A DNA stretch of 40,045 bases from Anaerolineales bacterium (GCA_016789345.1 JAEURG010000134.1:1-40045); one strand, 5' to 3'. Numbered from the stretch's first letter, positions 32,467 to 40,045 are shown. Numbers and translations: made by a program. Notes: generated by a model from the letters alone, not told the origin.

Positions 32467-33210
32467 ATGGGTCAAACAACATTACGAAGAATCCGAAAAC
32501 GAAAAGCAGAAAATAAGGTGTATTTATGCGCGCCAGTAAATTCTTTAGTAGAAGGAATTTACGAACAGAATATTCCGTTTTCTGAAATCAAAAAACATGG
32601 TGATTTTGGACTCGGCACGTTCAACGATTTAGATGGCGAGATGATGATGGTGGATGGAGAAATTTTCCGCGTCGGGTCTGACGGGAAAGTGAATCAGATT
32701 ACCGACGAAGAAGTTTGCACCCCATTCGCGTGTGTGACAAATTTTCAACCAGCCAGTGATGAAATATTGAACGAAGAATTAGATTACAACGACTTTCTCA
32801 GATGGATGATTGAGTTAATGCCATCCCCTAATATTTTTTATGCGTTTCGCATCACAGGTGACTTTGCTTACGTCAAAACTCGTTCTGTTCCAAAACAAGA
32901 AAATTATCGACCATTAGTGGAAGTGGCAAAAGAACAACCGACTTTTGAATTTCATAACGTAAGTGGTGTGATGGTTGGTTTTTACACGCCACATTTTGTA
33001 TCTTCAATCAGTGTGCCAGGTGTGCATTTACATTTCTTGACTGATGACAAATCCAGTGGTGGGCATTTGCTTGAATGTCGTCCAAAACATATAAAAATTG
33101 AGTTGCAATATTTATATACGTTGGAATTATCACTACCATCGAATTTGGATTATCTGACTTGGGATTTTCAACGCGATATCGGCAAAGATTTGGATAAGGC
33201 GGAGAAGTAA
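32467..33210 (+). CDS. budA: Alpha-acetolactate decarboxylase
   Basis: A 247-residue soluble enzyme of the BudA/AlsD family. It converts (S)-2-acetolactate to (R)-acetoin. The zinc-binding motif is 'PGVHLHFLTDDKSSGGHLLE', with His187, His189 and His200. 'HGDFGLGTFNDLDGEMMMVDG' (about 44-64) is the other conserved stretch and includes the catalytic Glu region. 'IFYAFRITGDF' matches the family's core strand. Shine-Dalgarno AGAGGAG is 5 nt before the ATG. No acetolactate synthase or butanediol dehydrogenase is adjacent. The gene stands alone, so acetoin overflow, or removal of surplus acetolactate from branched-chain synthesis, are equally possible. Confidence 0.93.
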   Translation: MGQTTLRRIRKRKAENKVYLCAPVNSLVEGIYEQNIPFSEIKKHGDFGLGTFNDLDGEMMMVDGEIFRVGSDGKVNQITDEEVCTPFACVTNFQPASDEILNEELDYNDFLRWMIELMPSPNIFYAFRITGDFAYVKTRSVPKQENYRPLVEVAKEQPTFEFHNVSGVMVGFYTPHFVSSISVPGVHLHFLTDDKSSGGHLLECRPKHIKIELQYLYTLELSLPSNLDYLTWDFQRDIGKDLDKAEK

Positions 33211-33343
33211 TAAGAATTAAACATCTACTTTTGGATTAATTATCAAGTATCAAGGTTGGTTGGTGCCAAAGGGATAATCTTTAGAATAATGTTTTTGATT
33301 CTAATAGATAGAACTAGATGTATTCAATGTACATTAGAAAATT

Positions 33344-34273
33344 TTATGGAGTTGTAGTAATAAATGGGGTTGGGGTGAAAGAACTTGGTGGGGTATTTGT
33401 AGAGCTTCCTAAATCTGATGATATATTTTTGACTTTTAATGGGCCTATCTTTTCAAGGCTGAATTCGATTTCAGAATTTTCTCCTAAGTTTAGGATAATA
33501 AACTTAGGTTCAATTTGTCTTGAATTTCTATCAAAGGGTGCACAAATTACATTATCGTTAGCTATCCAAAGTACTACTCGTTCTGGAGAAGTATTTACTA
33601 CTCTAAATTCAGTTTGTTGGAGAGCACTTGATACGCCTATATCATAAGAAATAAAAATAATTAGTCCAGTAATGCACAACACAAGAAACGCTCGTACATC
33701 TAATATTTTGAAAAAGCCAGCAGCAAGAGATGGGGATTTATCATTCTGTATAATTTTGACACTTTCTTCATGTTCTGCATATAGTTTTGCAAAATATCCC
33801 TTCTTATCTTTTTGAGTAAGATACGGTGTTAAGAAAATCGCAACAACGTAAACAATAATAAATATTGCAAATACCCATGAGTATCTAAGTACTTCTGGTA
33901 CGTTAGAGTAAATCAAAAAATAAATAAGAAAAACTATCAAGCCAATAAATGCATAATACAGTTTATGCTGCATCGGTTCAGACTGATGAGAAATTATTCC
34001 CAGAAGGGGAAAAGCAATCATAGAAATCAATAGAAAGATTATTATTATCCCAGTTAATACTATAAATATCCGAACGAGATCAAAATTAATAAACTCAAGT
34101 GGTATTTTAAACACTGAAAAATATCCCCATTCATATGAAAATACAATTGCGTATGCAATGAAAGGTATTGCAGCAAGGATCACAGTATCTGATAAATTTA
34201 TCTTATCGAGAATACGGCGATTGGGGAGTTTTTTCTTAGTCTTTTTCGATGAAGTTTTTTTATTCTCTACCAT
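33344..34273 (-). CDS. Polytopic membrane protein with Thr/Pro tail, unknown function
   Basis: A 309-residue protein. A Lys-rich N-terminus (about 1-25) is followed by four helices in 28-155 and one at about 195-215. The C-terminal domain of about 95 residues is probably external: 'SALQQTEFRVVNTSPERVVLWIANDNVICAPFDR' and 'FIILNLGENSEIEFSLEKIGPL', ending in a Thr/Pro-rich tail FTPTPFITTTP. The C-terminal half looks like a small beta domain of the type found in cell-surface proteins. I do not recognise the family. It is single, convergent with budA, with no clear Shine-Dalgarno sequence. Confidence 0.65.
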   Translation of the reverse strand: MVENKKTSSKKTKKKLPNRRILDKINLSDTVILAAIPFIAYAIVFSYEWGYFSVFKIPLEFINFDLVRIFIVLTGIIIIFLLISMIAFPLLGIISHQSEPMQHKLYYAFIGLIVFLIYFLIYSNVPEVLRYSWVFAIFIIVYVVAIFLTPYLTQKDKKGYFAKLYAEHEESVKIIQNDKSPSLAAGFFKILDVRAFLVLCITGLIIFISYDIGVSSALQQTEFRVVNTSPERVVLWIANDNVICAPFDRNSRQIEPKFIILNLGENSEIEFSLEKIGPLKVKNISSDLGSSTNTPPSSFTPTPFITTTP

Positions 34274-34414
34274 AATTCCCTATCAAGTTTTGGCATTGTT
34301 TCATCACAAAATTATTTGTTATTAAATTTTTATGAATTATAAACGAAAACTAGCCTCAAAATTGAGGTTGCTTTCTTATTAGTTCCTCTTATTCTATAGA
34401 GTTGAAATTATGTA

Positions 34415-34460
34415 TTATCCCGTATTTCTTAAACCTGCTGCAACGCCATTATCTTCAATT
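34415..34460 (-). pseudogene. Detached second copy of the ppc 3' end
   Basis: Forty-six bases nearly match 34556-34601, the real ppc 3' end. On the minus strand this copy reads N-G-V-A-A-G-L-R-N-T-G-stop; ppc ends N-G-I-A-A-G-L-R-N-T-G-stop. Over the last 36 nt there are three differences: one Val/Ile and two synonymous changes. The copy is cut off from ppc by an 88-bp MITE-like element. Confidence 0.8.
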
Positions 34461-34548
34461 GTGTCATGCTGAGCGGTAGCGAAGCATCTCTGAGATTGTC
34501 GTAGGGATTCTTCGCCGCAAAGAGCAAGAACGCGGCTCAGAATGACAC
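34461..34548. mobile_element. MITE-like palindromic element
   Basis: The ends are GTGTCATGCTGAGC (34461-34474) and GCTCAGAATGACAC (34535-34548), inverted with 13 of 14 matches. Inside are further inverted pieces (GAAGCATC / GATTCTTC). It is non-coding, 88 bp, of the 'GTGTCATTCTGAGC' type seen widely as a dispersed element. It is flanked by two copies of the ppc 3' end (34415-34460 and 34556-34601). Confidence 0.75.
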
Positions 34549-34555
34549 AGCAATC

Positions 34556-37258
34556 TTATCCCGTATTCCTCAAACCTGCTGCAATGCCATTAATCGTCAA
34601 TGCCATCACTTCTCTTAAAGATTTTGCTTCGGCACCTTCTGAATCTTTCAAAGCACGCAAGCGTTTCAATGTTTCTACTTGAATGTAATTCAACGGGTCA
34701 ACATACGGGTTGCGAAGTCCAATCGCTTGTTGAGTCACAGGTTCAAGTTCAAGTAACGAATCATGTCTGCTGATTTTCAAAATCAAATCGCGAGTCAATT
34801 CATATTCTTTGCGAATGGCAGTAAAAATTTCATCGGCAAGTTTTTTATCTGGCACCAAATCCACATACAAAGCAGAAATTTCCATATCCGCTTTCAACAA
34901 AGACATTTCACAATTATTTAACAACGTCCGAAAAAACAACCAGCCATCATACATTTCTTTCAATAAATTTTCATCGTCAATCGCGGCTAAGCCCGAACCC
35001 AAACTATACCAACTCGGCAAATTGAAACGGCTTTGCATCCACGAAAAAACCCAAGGGATTGCCCGAATCTGATTGACAGCACCCAACTTTCCGCGTGATG
35101 AAGGGCGCGAACCAATATGCAAACGTTTGATTTCATCCAACGGAGTCGCAGATTCCCAAAAGTCAATAAATCCAGATGTTTCATAAACGAGTGAGCGATA
35201 TTTTTTTAACGACTCATTTGACATTTTATCTAATGCGCTTCGCCACTTCGGGACAATTGATTCTTGCTTCGTTGGAATTGATGCCAAGATGACAGCGCTT
35301 GTGATTTGCTCAAGATGACGATGTGCCAAAGCAGGGTTTGCATAACGTGATGCGATAATTTCACCTTGCTCAGTGAGACGAAATTTTCCGTTGATACTGC
35401 CAACAGGTTGCGAACGAATTGCATGATGAGCAGGTCCGCCGCCGCGCGCAATGGTTCCACCGCGCCCATGAAAAATAGAAAGTTTTATTTTATGTTTTTG
35501 TGCAGTTTGTGTAATCTCTTCTTGTGCTTCATATAAAGACCAATTCGCCATCAGATAACCACCATCTTTATTGCTATCTGAATAACCAATCATCACCATT
35601 TGTTCATTGTGATGTGTTTGCAAATGTTCGCAATAAATTTCTGATGTAAACAACGATTCAAGAATCGCCGAAGCATCTTTCAAATCTTTGACAGATTCAA
35701 ACAACGGCACAATTTGTGGAATGGTTTTACAGCCCGCCCATTTTGCAAGCAATAAAACTGTTAATACATCTGCCGCGGCATGCGTCATCGAAATCACAAT
35801 TGGACCCAATAATTCTTTTCCATAAATTTCGTGAGTTCGGGCAATCAATTGAAACAATGCCCATGTTTCAGCAGAATTTGCAGTAACACCCGGATGTTTT
35901 GAAAGGCTAGGAATTGGCTCGCTCAATAAACGAATTAATAAATCCAGTCGCTTCTCATTCGGTATATTTTCAAAATCAGATTCAATTTTCAAAATATGCA
36001 ATATTTCACTGATAGCAAAATTAAAACGGCTTGAATCTTCGCGGATATCTAAACGCGCAGAATGCAAACCAAAAATTTGCACTTTACGAATCGCATTTTG
36101 TAATTCATCATTTACTAAACTTTCAGGCAAAGCAGATGCGATTAATTGCAAAGGTTCCAATAAATCATTTTCTTGTAAATGTGCTTCATGTTCATAATCA
36201 CTTAACAAATGCTTCACCATATCATCTTTTGAAGCAATGGCAAGGTCATTTGCCAGCAAAGCTAAAATCAAACGATAAGGTTCGCGTTCATAACGCTTGG
36301 CAATAAAATCTGCATGGAATGGAAATGGCTCCCGTTTTTTCAGCCATTCCATTAAAGGTTTTGGTGGCTTAATGCGATTCGAACTGACACTTAAATGCCT
36401 GCCTAATTCTTGAAACGTCTTGCGATGATTTTCTACTGCTAGCCCACGATGCAAGCGTAACGTCTCAGCCGTTACAGCCGAAGTGACAAACGGATTCCCA
36501 TCTCTGTCGCCACCAATCCATGAGGCGAGTTTGAGCCAACGTGTTGAAATTTTTATTTCGGGATAATATTTTTCAAGCGCTTTTTCTAAATCACGATAAA
36601 TCAAAGGTATCGTATTCCAAAAAAATGAATCAACAAAATATAAACCCGTCTTAACTTCATCGGTCACAGATAATTTTTCTGCACGGCTTCGATCTGTGAG
36701 CCATAAAGTAGAAATGGCACTGTGCAATGAAGAACGAATCGCTTCTTTTTCACGCGATGAAATGCCTTCCTGATTAATTTCTTTGAGCAATTTTTCAATG
36801 CGTTGTGTGTTTGAAAGAATTGTTCGTCTACGTGCTTCTGTTGGATGTGCTGTTAAGACTAATTCGATAAATAAATTTTCTAACAGTTTAGATACTTCTT
36901 CCGCACTGACATTTCTCCCTTTGAGAATTGCAAACGCCTCACCAATTGACTCGTGAACTGGTTCTGGATACGATTCATCTTCTCGCTGATTCAACAATTG
37001 CACTCGGCGATTCTCTTCTGCAAGATTCACCAAATCAAAATATGTAGCAAATGCCGCCGCGACTACACGTGCATCTTCATTTTTTAACTTTGAAACTTCT
37101 TGTTGCAATTTTTTCGCCGCATCAACATCCCCGCTTCGGCTGGCTTTGGCAAGCAAACGAATCTTTTCTTCAATCTCAAATAATTTTGGCGACTCAAGTT
37201 CAGAAATGACTTCTCCAAGCAAGCCACCAAGCAAATGTATGTTTTCAGAAATTTTCAT
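34556..37258 (-). CDS. ppc: Phosphoenolpyruvate carboxylase
   Basis: A 900-residue enzyme that carboxylates PEP with bicarbonate to oxaloacetate, refilling the TCA cycle. Conserved sites: 'VLTAHPTEARRRTI' with catalytic His near 137, 'ASWIGGDRDGNPFVT' near 247, 'MIGYSDSNKDGGYLMANW', 'SIFHGRGGTIARGGGPAHH' near 595-615, 'PRWVFSW'-like 'IPWVFSWMQSR', and the C-terminal RNTG, which is essential in this family. Length and order agree with bacterial PEPC. A perfect TATAAT is 7 nt before the ATG with no Shine-Dalgarno sequence, so the mRNA may be leaderless. Its last 15 codons are duplicated downstream, beyond a MITE-like element. The usual allosteric aspartate and acetyl-CoA sites cannot be judged by eye. 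Confidence 0.97.
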   Translation of the reverse strand: MKISENIHLLGGLLGEVISELESPKLFEIEEKIRLLAKASRSGDVDAAKKLQQEVSKLKNEDARVVAAAFATYFDLVNLAEENRRVQLLNQREDESYPEPVHESIGEAFAILKGRNVSAEEVSKLLENLFIELVLTAHPTEARRRTILSNTQRIEKLLKEINQEGISSREKEAIRSSLHSAISTLWLTDRSRAEKLSVTDEVKTGLYFVDSFFWNTIPLIYRDLEKALEKYYPEIKISTRWLKLASWIGGDRDGNPFVTSAVTAETLRLHRGLAVENHRKTFQELGRHLSVSSNRIKPPKPLMEWLKKREPFPFHADFIAKRYEREPYRLILALLANDLAIASKDDMVKHLLSDYEHEAHLQENDLLEPLQLIASALPESLVNDELQNAIRKVQIFGLHSARLDIREDSSRFNFAISEILHILKIESDFENIPNEKRLDLLIRLLSEPIPSLSKHPGVTANSAETWALFQLIARTHEIYGKELLGPIVISMTHAAADVLTVLLLAKWAGCKTIPQIVPLFESVKDLKDASAILESLFTSEIYCEHLQTHHNEQMVMIGYSDSNKDGGYLMANWSLYEAQEEITQTAQKHKIKLSIFHGRGGTIARGGGPAHHAIRSQPVGSINGKFRLTEQGEIIASRYANPALAHRHLEQITSAVILASIPTKQESIVPKWRSALDKMSNESLKKYRSLVYETSGFIDFWESATPLDEIKRLHIGSRPSSRGKLGAVNQIRAIPWVFSWMQSRFNLPSWYSLGSGLAAIDDENLLKEMYDGWLFFRTLLNNCEMSLLKADMEISALYVDLVPDKKLADEIFTAIRKEYELTRDLILKISRHDSLLELEPVTQQAIGLRNPYVDPLNYIQVETLKRLRALKDSEGAEAKSLREVMALTINGIAAGLRNTG

Positions 37259-37265
37259 AGATTAG

Positions 37266-37271
37266 ATTATA
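37266..37271 (-). promoter_or_regulatory. -10 box of ppc (leaderless arrangement)
   Basis: TATAAT on the minus strand, then CTAATCT (7 nt), then the ATG at 37258. No Shine-Dalgarno sequence. The arrangement is the same as for mutS2. Confidence 0.55.
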
Positions 37272-37328
37272 AAGTGGAAAGTAGAAAGTTGAACAAATAA
37301 TATACTTTTTGCAAAAGTCTAAAGTTCA

Positions 37329-37396
37329 AACCACAGAGACACAGAGCCACGGAGTTTTTTGTATTTTTTTCTCTGTGTCTCCGTGACTCAGTGGTT
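37329..37396. repeat. Imperfect inverted-repeat element in ppc upstream region
   Basis: Left arm AACCACAGAGACACAGAG... and right arm ...TCAGTGGTT are inverted, with internal CACGGAG and CTCCGTG segments, separated by a T-rich centre. It is 68 bp, non-coding, of the 'CACAGAGACACAGAG' type found dispersed in many genomes. It lies in the 242-bp gap between the GT4 gene stop and the ppc ATG; the rest of that gap shows only A-rich, weakly periodic sequence (AAAGTGGAAAGTAGAAAG at 37271-37288). Confidence 0.7.
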
Positions 37397-37500
37397 CAAA
37401 ATTAAGATGCAAATTAATATAAATGCTTATACAAGAGGTTTAATGAGAGAAGAAAAAAATTACGAATTACCAATTATCGCATAGCATCCTTTAGGACGAT

Positions 37501-38559
37501 TTATGAATTTAATGCTTTCACAAAAACTTCTGCCATTTTTTGAATATTGATTTCTTCCGAAACAATCCGAAATGATTCTTTTCCCATTTCTCTTAATCGT
37601 TTTATATCTGATAGCGCTTCCTTCATTGTTGAAACTAGCACTTTGTAATTTTCTGGTTCAATTTGCCAGCCATTTTTTTCACGGACTAAATCATCTTGTG
37701 TTCCATCGCCTTTCGCCACAATCACAGGTAATCCATAACTCATAGCTTCTTGCACAGCCAGCCCGCCAGTGCCAGGCAATACAAATAAATCTGATTTTTC
37801 AAAATATGGTTTAAGTTCAACTCCATGTTTCGCGCCGATAAATTCTGTTGATGGATAAATTTCTTTTGCCAGCGTTTGTAAATTTTCTCTTTCGGGTCCA
37901 TCACCAACGATGATTAAACGAAGATTTAATTTTATTTCTGCACAAGCACGAATCAAAGAATCAATTCTTTTTCTATTTTGCAATCGTCCAACGAACAAAA
38001 TTGTCGTATGGTCTATTATGGTCAATGGTCTATTGTCTATTTTTTCTGGTTTTGATGAAACTGAATTATGTGCCACAAAAATTTTTTCTCTTGGAAATCC
38101 TAATTGAGCATATTCATCTGCACCGCGTTGACTGTAAGCAATCATCGCATCAAATTGATGAACAAACCTTTTCCAAAACCAGTTTTGTTTTGGAGCACCC
38201 AATCCCCAGCCAATGACTTTTCGTCCACGTTTATGCATCCAGTTCACAGCCAAAGGTGTAGATAAATATCTTGGATTTGCTTCAACGATTAAAGCATCAG
38301 GATTTGATTCTTCAAGCCAGTTGATAAATCCTTGTTGATAACAAAGATAAAACTTGCCACCCAATAAATGAATATTTTTCGCTTCAACATATTTTGCAAT
38401 TTGAGTTTGTCCGCTCGCAATCATTTCTTCTTGACGAGGCATACCTGCAAATAATGTCATACTATTTTCACAATGACTTGCAAGCAAATCAAAAAATGGA
38501 ACACGATAACTTGGGAGCACGCGTTGTTGCAAAGCGAGTTTACCTTTGAATTGATTCAT
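37501..38559 (-). CDS. Glycosyltransferase family 4 protein
   Basis: A 352-residue GT-B enzyme. The N-terminal domain starts 'ALQQRVLPSYRVPFFDLLA'. The C-terminal domain begins 'ILFVGRLQNRKRIDSLIRA', with 'LIIVGDGPERENLQTLA', 'EFIGAKHGVELKPYFEKSDLFVLP' and the nucleotide-sugar E-x7-E region in 'GTGGLAVQEAMSYGLPVIV'. The first Glu of that motif is not obvious, so it is somewhat atypical. The linker between domains (KIDNRPLTIIDHTTIL) is encoded by a GGTC-type short repeat (38001-38042). It probably takes part in surface polysaccharide or lipid glycosylation, with the GT-C-like neighbour upstream. No Shine-Dalgarno sequence is seen; TGATATAAG lies 6 nt before the ATG. Confidence 0.88.
   Translation of the reverse strand: MNQFKGKLALQQRVLPSYRVPFFDLLASHCENSMTLFAGMPRQEEMIASGQTQIAKYVEAKNIHLLGGKFYLCYQQGFINWLEESNPDALIVEANPRYLSTPLAVNWMHKRGRKVIGWGLGAPKQNWFWKRFVHQFDAMIAYSQRGADEYAQLGFPREKIFVAHNSVSSKPEKIDNRPLTIIDHTTILFVGRLQNRKRIDSLIRACAEIKLNLRLIIVGDGPERENLQTLAKEIYPSTEFIGAKHGVELKPYFEKSDLFVLPGTGGLAVQEAMSYGLPVIVAKGDGTQDDLVREKNGWQIEPENYKVLVSTMKEALSDIKRLREMGKESFRIVSEEINIQKMAEVFVKALNS
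38001..38042. repeat. GGTC-type repeat inside the GT4 gene
   Basis: Plus strand units: GTATGGTCTATT, ATGGTCA, ATGGTCT, ATTGTCTATT. They are in frame and encode the interdomain linker of the GT4 enzyme. The core (TGGTCTA) is that of the 9-bp arrays at 15921 and 23041. Confidence 0.6.
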
Positions 38560-38565
38560 AAATAA

Positions 38566-38574
38566 CTTATATCA
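38566..38574 (-). promoter_or_regulatory. Extended -10 box before the GT4 gene
   Basis: On the minus strand TGATATAAG, then TTATTT (6 nt), then the ATG at 38559. It resembles the TGATAAAAT boxes of ettA and pnt. A second TATAAT is a little upstream (38578-38583). Confidence 0.4.
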
Positions 38575-38593
38575 GAGATTATAAAAACTATGC

Positions 38594-38656
38594 CATCCCT
38601 ACGGGATTTGGTTCTCTTAATCTGAAATCCTATAATCATTACATCCCTACGGGATT
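38594..38656. repeat. Two copies of a 15-bp palindromic repeat
   Basis: CATCCCTACGGGATT occurs at 38594-38608 and again at 38642-38656, 48 bp apart. Each can fold as ATCCC/GGGAT. The second copy overlaps the 3' end of the GT-C-like gene and supplies its stop codon (TAG, 38647-38649). A related CATCCTTTAGGAC lies just after the GT4 stop (about 37488-37500). With only two exact copies this is not a CRISPR array. Confidence 0.75.
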
Positions 38657-40045
38657 GACAACTCACAACGAGAGAAGATAACTGCATAATCATCTCGATA
38701 TTCTTCACACCAAACATTTGATTCCGAAACCGCTTGAATTAATTTCGGTTGTGCGGCTTGTGAAAGTAAAAGCAGATTAATGCCTTCTTTATCAAAAAAT
38801 TCTTGCCAGCCTTGTGCGTTTGTGACATTAACATAGTCTTGCCATTGCTCGACAGAAAAACTATACATACGAGTATCTATCCATGTGGGGCGAGAAGGCA
38901 GGGCAAATTGAAGATATGAGCCAAAGGCATAATCATTCCATAATGGATTTGGCAACTCTTCATGGCTTTTCAAAAATTCAACGGCTTGAATAGGCGTTGT
39001 TGATAATTCATAAAGTGGTGGCGCATCTTTCCACCATGAGTCACGGAGGCTGGGGGTAAGCAAAAGTGGCAGGGTCAGCAACACAAGCCCCACCGTAGTA
39101 TTGAGGCGCGGATTGATTTTCTCAATCGGCTTATCGAGCCATTGATGACTCCAATCCGCAATTAATTTTGATGTGAAAATCGCTAGCAAAAACATAAACC
39201 AAATCACATAGCGAATGCCCGAAAGCGCGAGCCAGCCGAAGCCGAGAAATAAAATCCATTCGAGTAGAGATAATTTATTTTTGGATAAACTTGCGATGAT
39301 GGGAAACGCGAGCAACCACGCGAAAAAAATATTCATTTGCCAACCTTCGTTTGTTGGCGGATACCACTCGACGCTGAATAAATAATCGGATGGGTTGTTC
39401 AAAATGAAAAATAAATATTCCCAAACGCCCACACCATGCGGATTTATTAAACTTGCAATAAGCATAGCAACAATTGCAAAAATGATTTCTTTGCGATTTC
39501 CATTCCCAAACACAAATGCCGCGCCTGCTAATACAAATGGCAAAATAAACGAGCCATGCAAATTGACCCACAATAAAACAGAAAGCGGAAGTAAAAATAA
39601 AAGCTTGTTATTTTTTTCTTGCCATTGATAAATTGCAAACAAACATAATAAAAATAATGGATAGGCAAATAACTGCGGACGAATCATCCAGTTGTTAGAA
39701 GTGGAAAGACCTAGAATAAATAAAAGAATCGTAACTGTCCGTGCGCCAGACCATGTGCGCATTAAAAACCAAATCAGTGCGTAGGTGATTCCAATTAATA
39801 TGGCGCGTAATAAAAAGGTTAAACCTGCATCTCCAATTTGATAGACCCAATAAAAAATAATGGCTGATAACCATTGCTGATAAAAAATTGGTTCGCCTGC
39901 GCGACTGTGACTCATGGTATCTATTGCTGGAATTGCGCCTTGCTCCAAAATATCTTTTCCTAAACGCAAATACCACCAATAATCTTGCGCGGGGACGGAT
40001 AACATGAATGTAAGCGCAAGTAATGGGAATAATGCGAGCGAGAGC
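38647..40045 (-). CDS. Large GT-C-like polytopic membrane protein (5' end beyond window)
   Basis: The reading frame is open to the right edge: upstream of the ATG at 40005 it continues with hydrophobic residues (LSLALFPLLALTF), so the true start is probably outside. About ten to twelve membrane helices follow. The first loop reads 'SVPAQDYWWYLRLGKDILEQ', with an acidic residue pair, then 'GEPIFYQQWLSAIIFYWVYQ', as in the GT39/GT83-like or 'O-antigen' GT-C enzymes. Later signposts are 'NWMIRPQLFAYPLF', 'LLWVNLHGSFILP' and the soluble C-terminal part 'RPTWIDTRMYSFSVEQWQDY'. It probably transfers a sugar from a lipid carrier; the substrate is unknown. The last residues SIP and the stop are encoded by the CATCCCTACGGGATT repeat. 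It lies 88 nt upstream of the GT4 gene on the same strand. Confidence 0.8.
   Translation of the reverse strand, partial: LSLALFPLLALTFMLSVPAQDYWWYLRLGKDILEQGAIPAIDTMSHSRAGEPIFYQQWLSAIIFYWVYQIGDAGLTFLLRAILIGITYALIWFLMRTWSGARTVTILLFILGLSTSNNWMIRPQLFAYPLFLLCLFAIYQWQEKNNKLLFLLPLSVLLWVNLHGSFILPFVLAGAAFVFGNGNRKEIIFAIVAMLIASLINPHGVGVWEYLFFILNNPSDYLFSVEWYPPTNEGWQMNIFFAWLLAFPIIASLSKNKLSLLEWILFLGFGWLALSGIRYVIWFMFLLAIFTSKLIADWSHQWLDKPIEKINPRLNTTVGLVLLTLPLLLTPSLRDSWWKDAPPLYELSTTPIQAVEFLKSHEELPNPLWNDYAFGSYLQFALPSRPTWIDTRMYSFSVEQWQDYVNVTNAQGWQEFFDKEGINLLLLSQAAQPKLIQAVSESNVWCEEYRDDYAVIFSRCELSIP

Noticed and set aside
33318..33647. Plus-strand open frame of 109 codons after budA
   Set aside because: It lies mostly antisense to the membrane protein at 33344-34273, has no Shine-Dalgarno sequence and its translation looks random.
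34274..34414. Possible small gene or RNA between the membrane protein and the duplicated ppc tail
   Set aside because: A-rich sequence with stops in all frames and no stable stem or tRNA-like pattern visible by eye.
38594..38656. Two identical CATCCCTACGGGATT copies 48 bp apart, suggestive of a CRISPR array
   Set aside because: Only two copies, 15 bp long, palindromic, one overlapping a stop codon, and no cas genes. It fits a dispersed palindromic repeat.

Overview
The window is about 40 kb of AT-rich, densely coded bacterial DNA with no rRNA, no tRNA that I can see, no CRISPR array and no transposase gene. It most resembles Chloroflexota, probably Anaerolineae. The reasons are several exported proteins whose mature N-termini (or C-terminus) are Thr/Pro-rich tracts, a three-gene proton-translocating transhydrogenase, short intergenic regions with short-period GTC-type repeats, and many MITE/REP-like palindromes between genes. 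The assignment is by protein style and is an inference; no marker gene is present.

Layout. 1-6.7 kb: a DUF4230 protein, an SH3b lipoprotein, a large orphan PAS/GAF histidine kinase, an Asp-box beta-propeller protein, a chagasin-like lipoprotein and a small unknown. 6.7-8.3 kb: the ABC-F factor EttA. 8.5-10.5 kb: a small membrane protein and a TIR/membrane protein built as a TIR-4TM tandem duplication. 10.5-13.4 kb: pntAA-pntAB-pntB. 13.5-15 kb: an unknown membrane protein and an EamA transporter. 15-23 kb: a minus-strand cluster centred on a methylcrotonyl-CoA carboxylase (carboxyltransferase, biotin carboxylase, biotin carrier) followed by a MaoC-type hydratase and a CitE-like CoA lyase. This gene set resembles the leucine/itaconate cluster of Mycobacterium tuberculosis. 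A UDG-fold protein, a DUF1579 protein, an SDR and a GT87-like membrane protein are interleaved in it. 23-28.3 kb: a HEAT-like protein, a degenerate SGNH-like lipoprotein, and mutS2 with a small downstream gene. 28.3-32.4 kb: a plus-strand, overlapping three-gene operon of a SulP-STAS-cNMP transporter, a GT87-like protein and a HAD protein. 32.4-40 kb: acetolactate decarboxylase, a membrane protein, PEP carboxylase, a GT4 glycosyltransferase and a large GT-C-like membrane protein cut by the right edge.

Functional picture. The genes suggest a heterotroph with branched-chain amino acid catabolism (MCC, MaoC, CitE-like lyase), NADPH supply by transhydrogenase, anaplerosis through PEP carboxylase and a capacity to make acetoin. 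There is no obvious defence island and no complete, clearly new system. The signals I find most worth a second look are these: families of 7-9 bp periodic repeats lying between genes and apparently encoding linkers or tails of MutS2, the GT4 enzyme and the CoA lyase; a MITE-like element flanked by two copies of the ppc 3' end, both encoding the same C-terminus; the internally duplicated TIR-4TM protein; and -10 boxes 6-9 nt before ATG in several genes without a Shine-Dalgarno sequence, which suggests leaderless transcripts.
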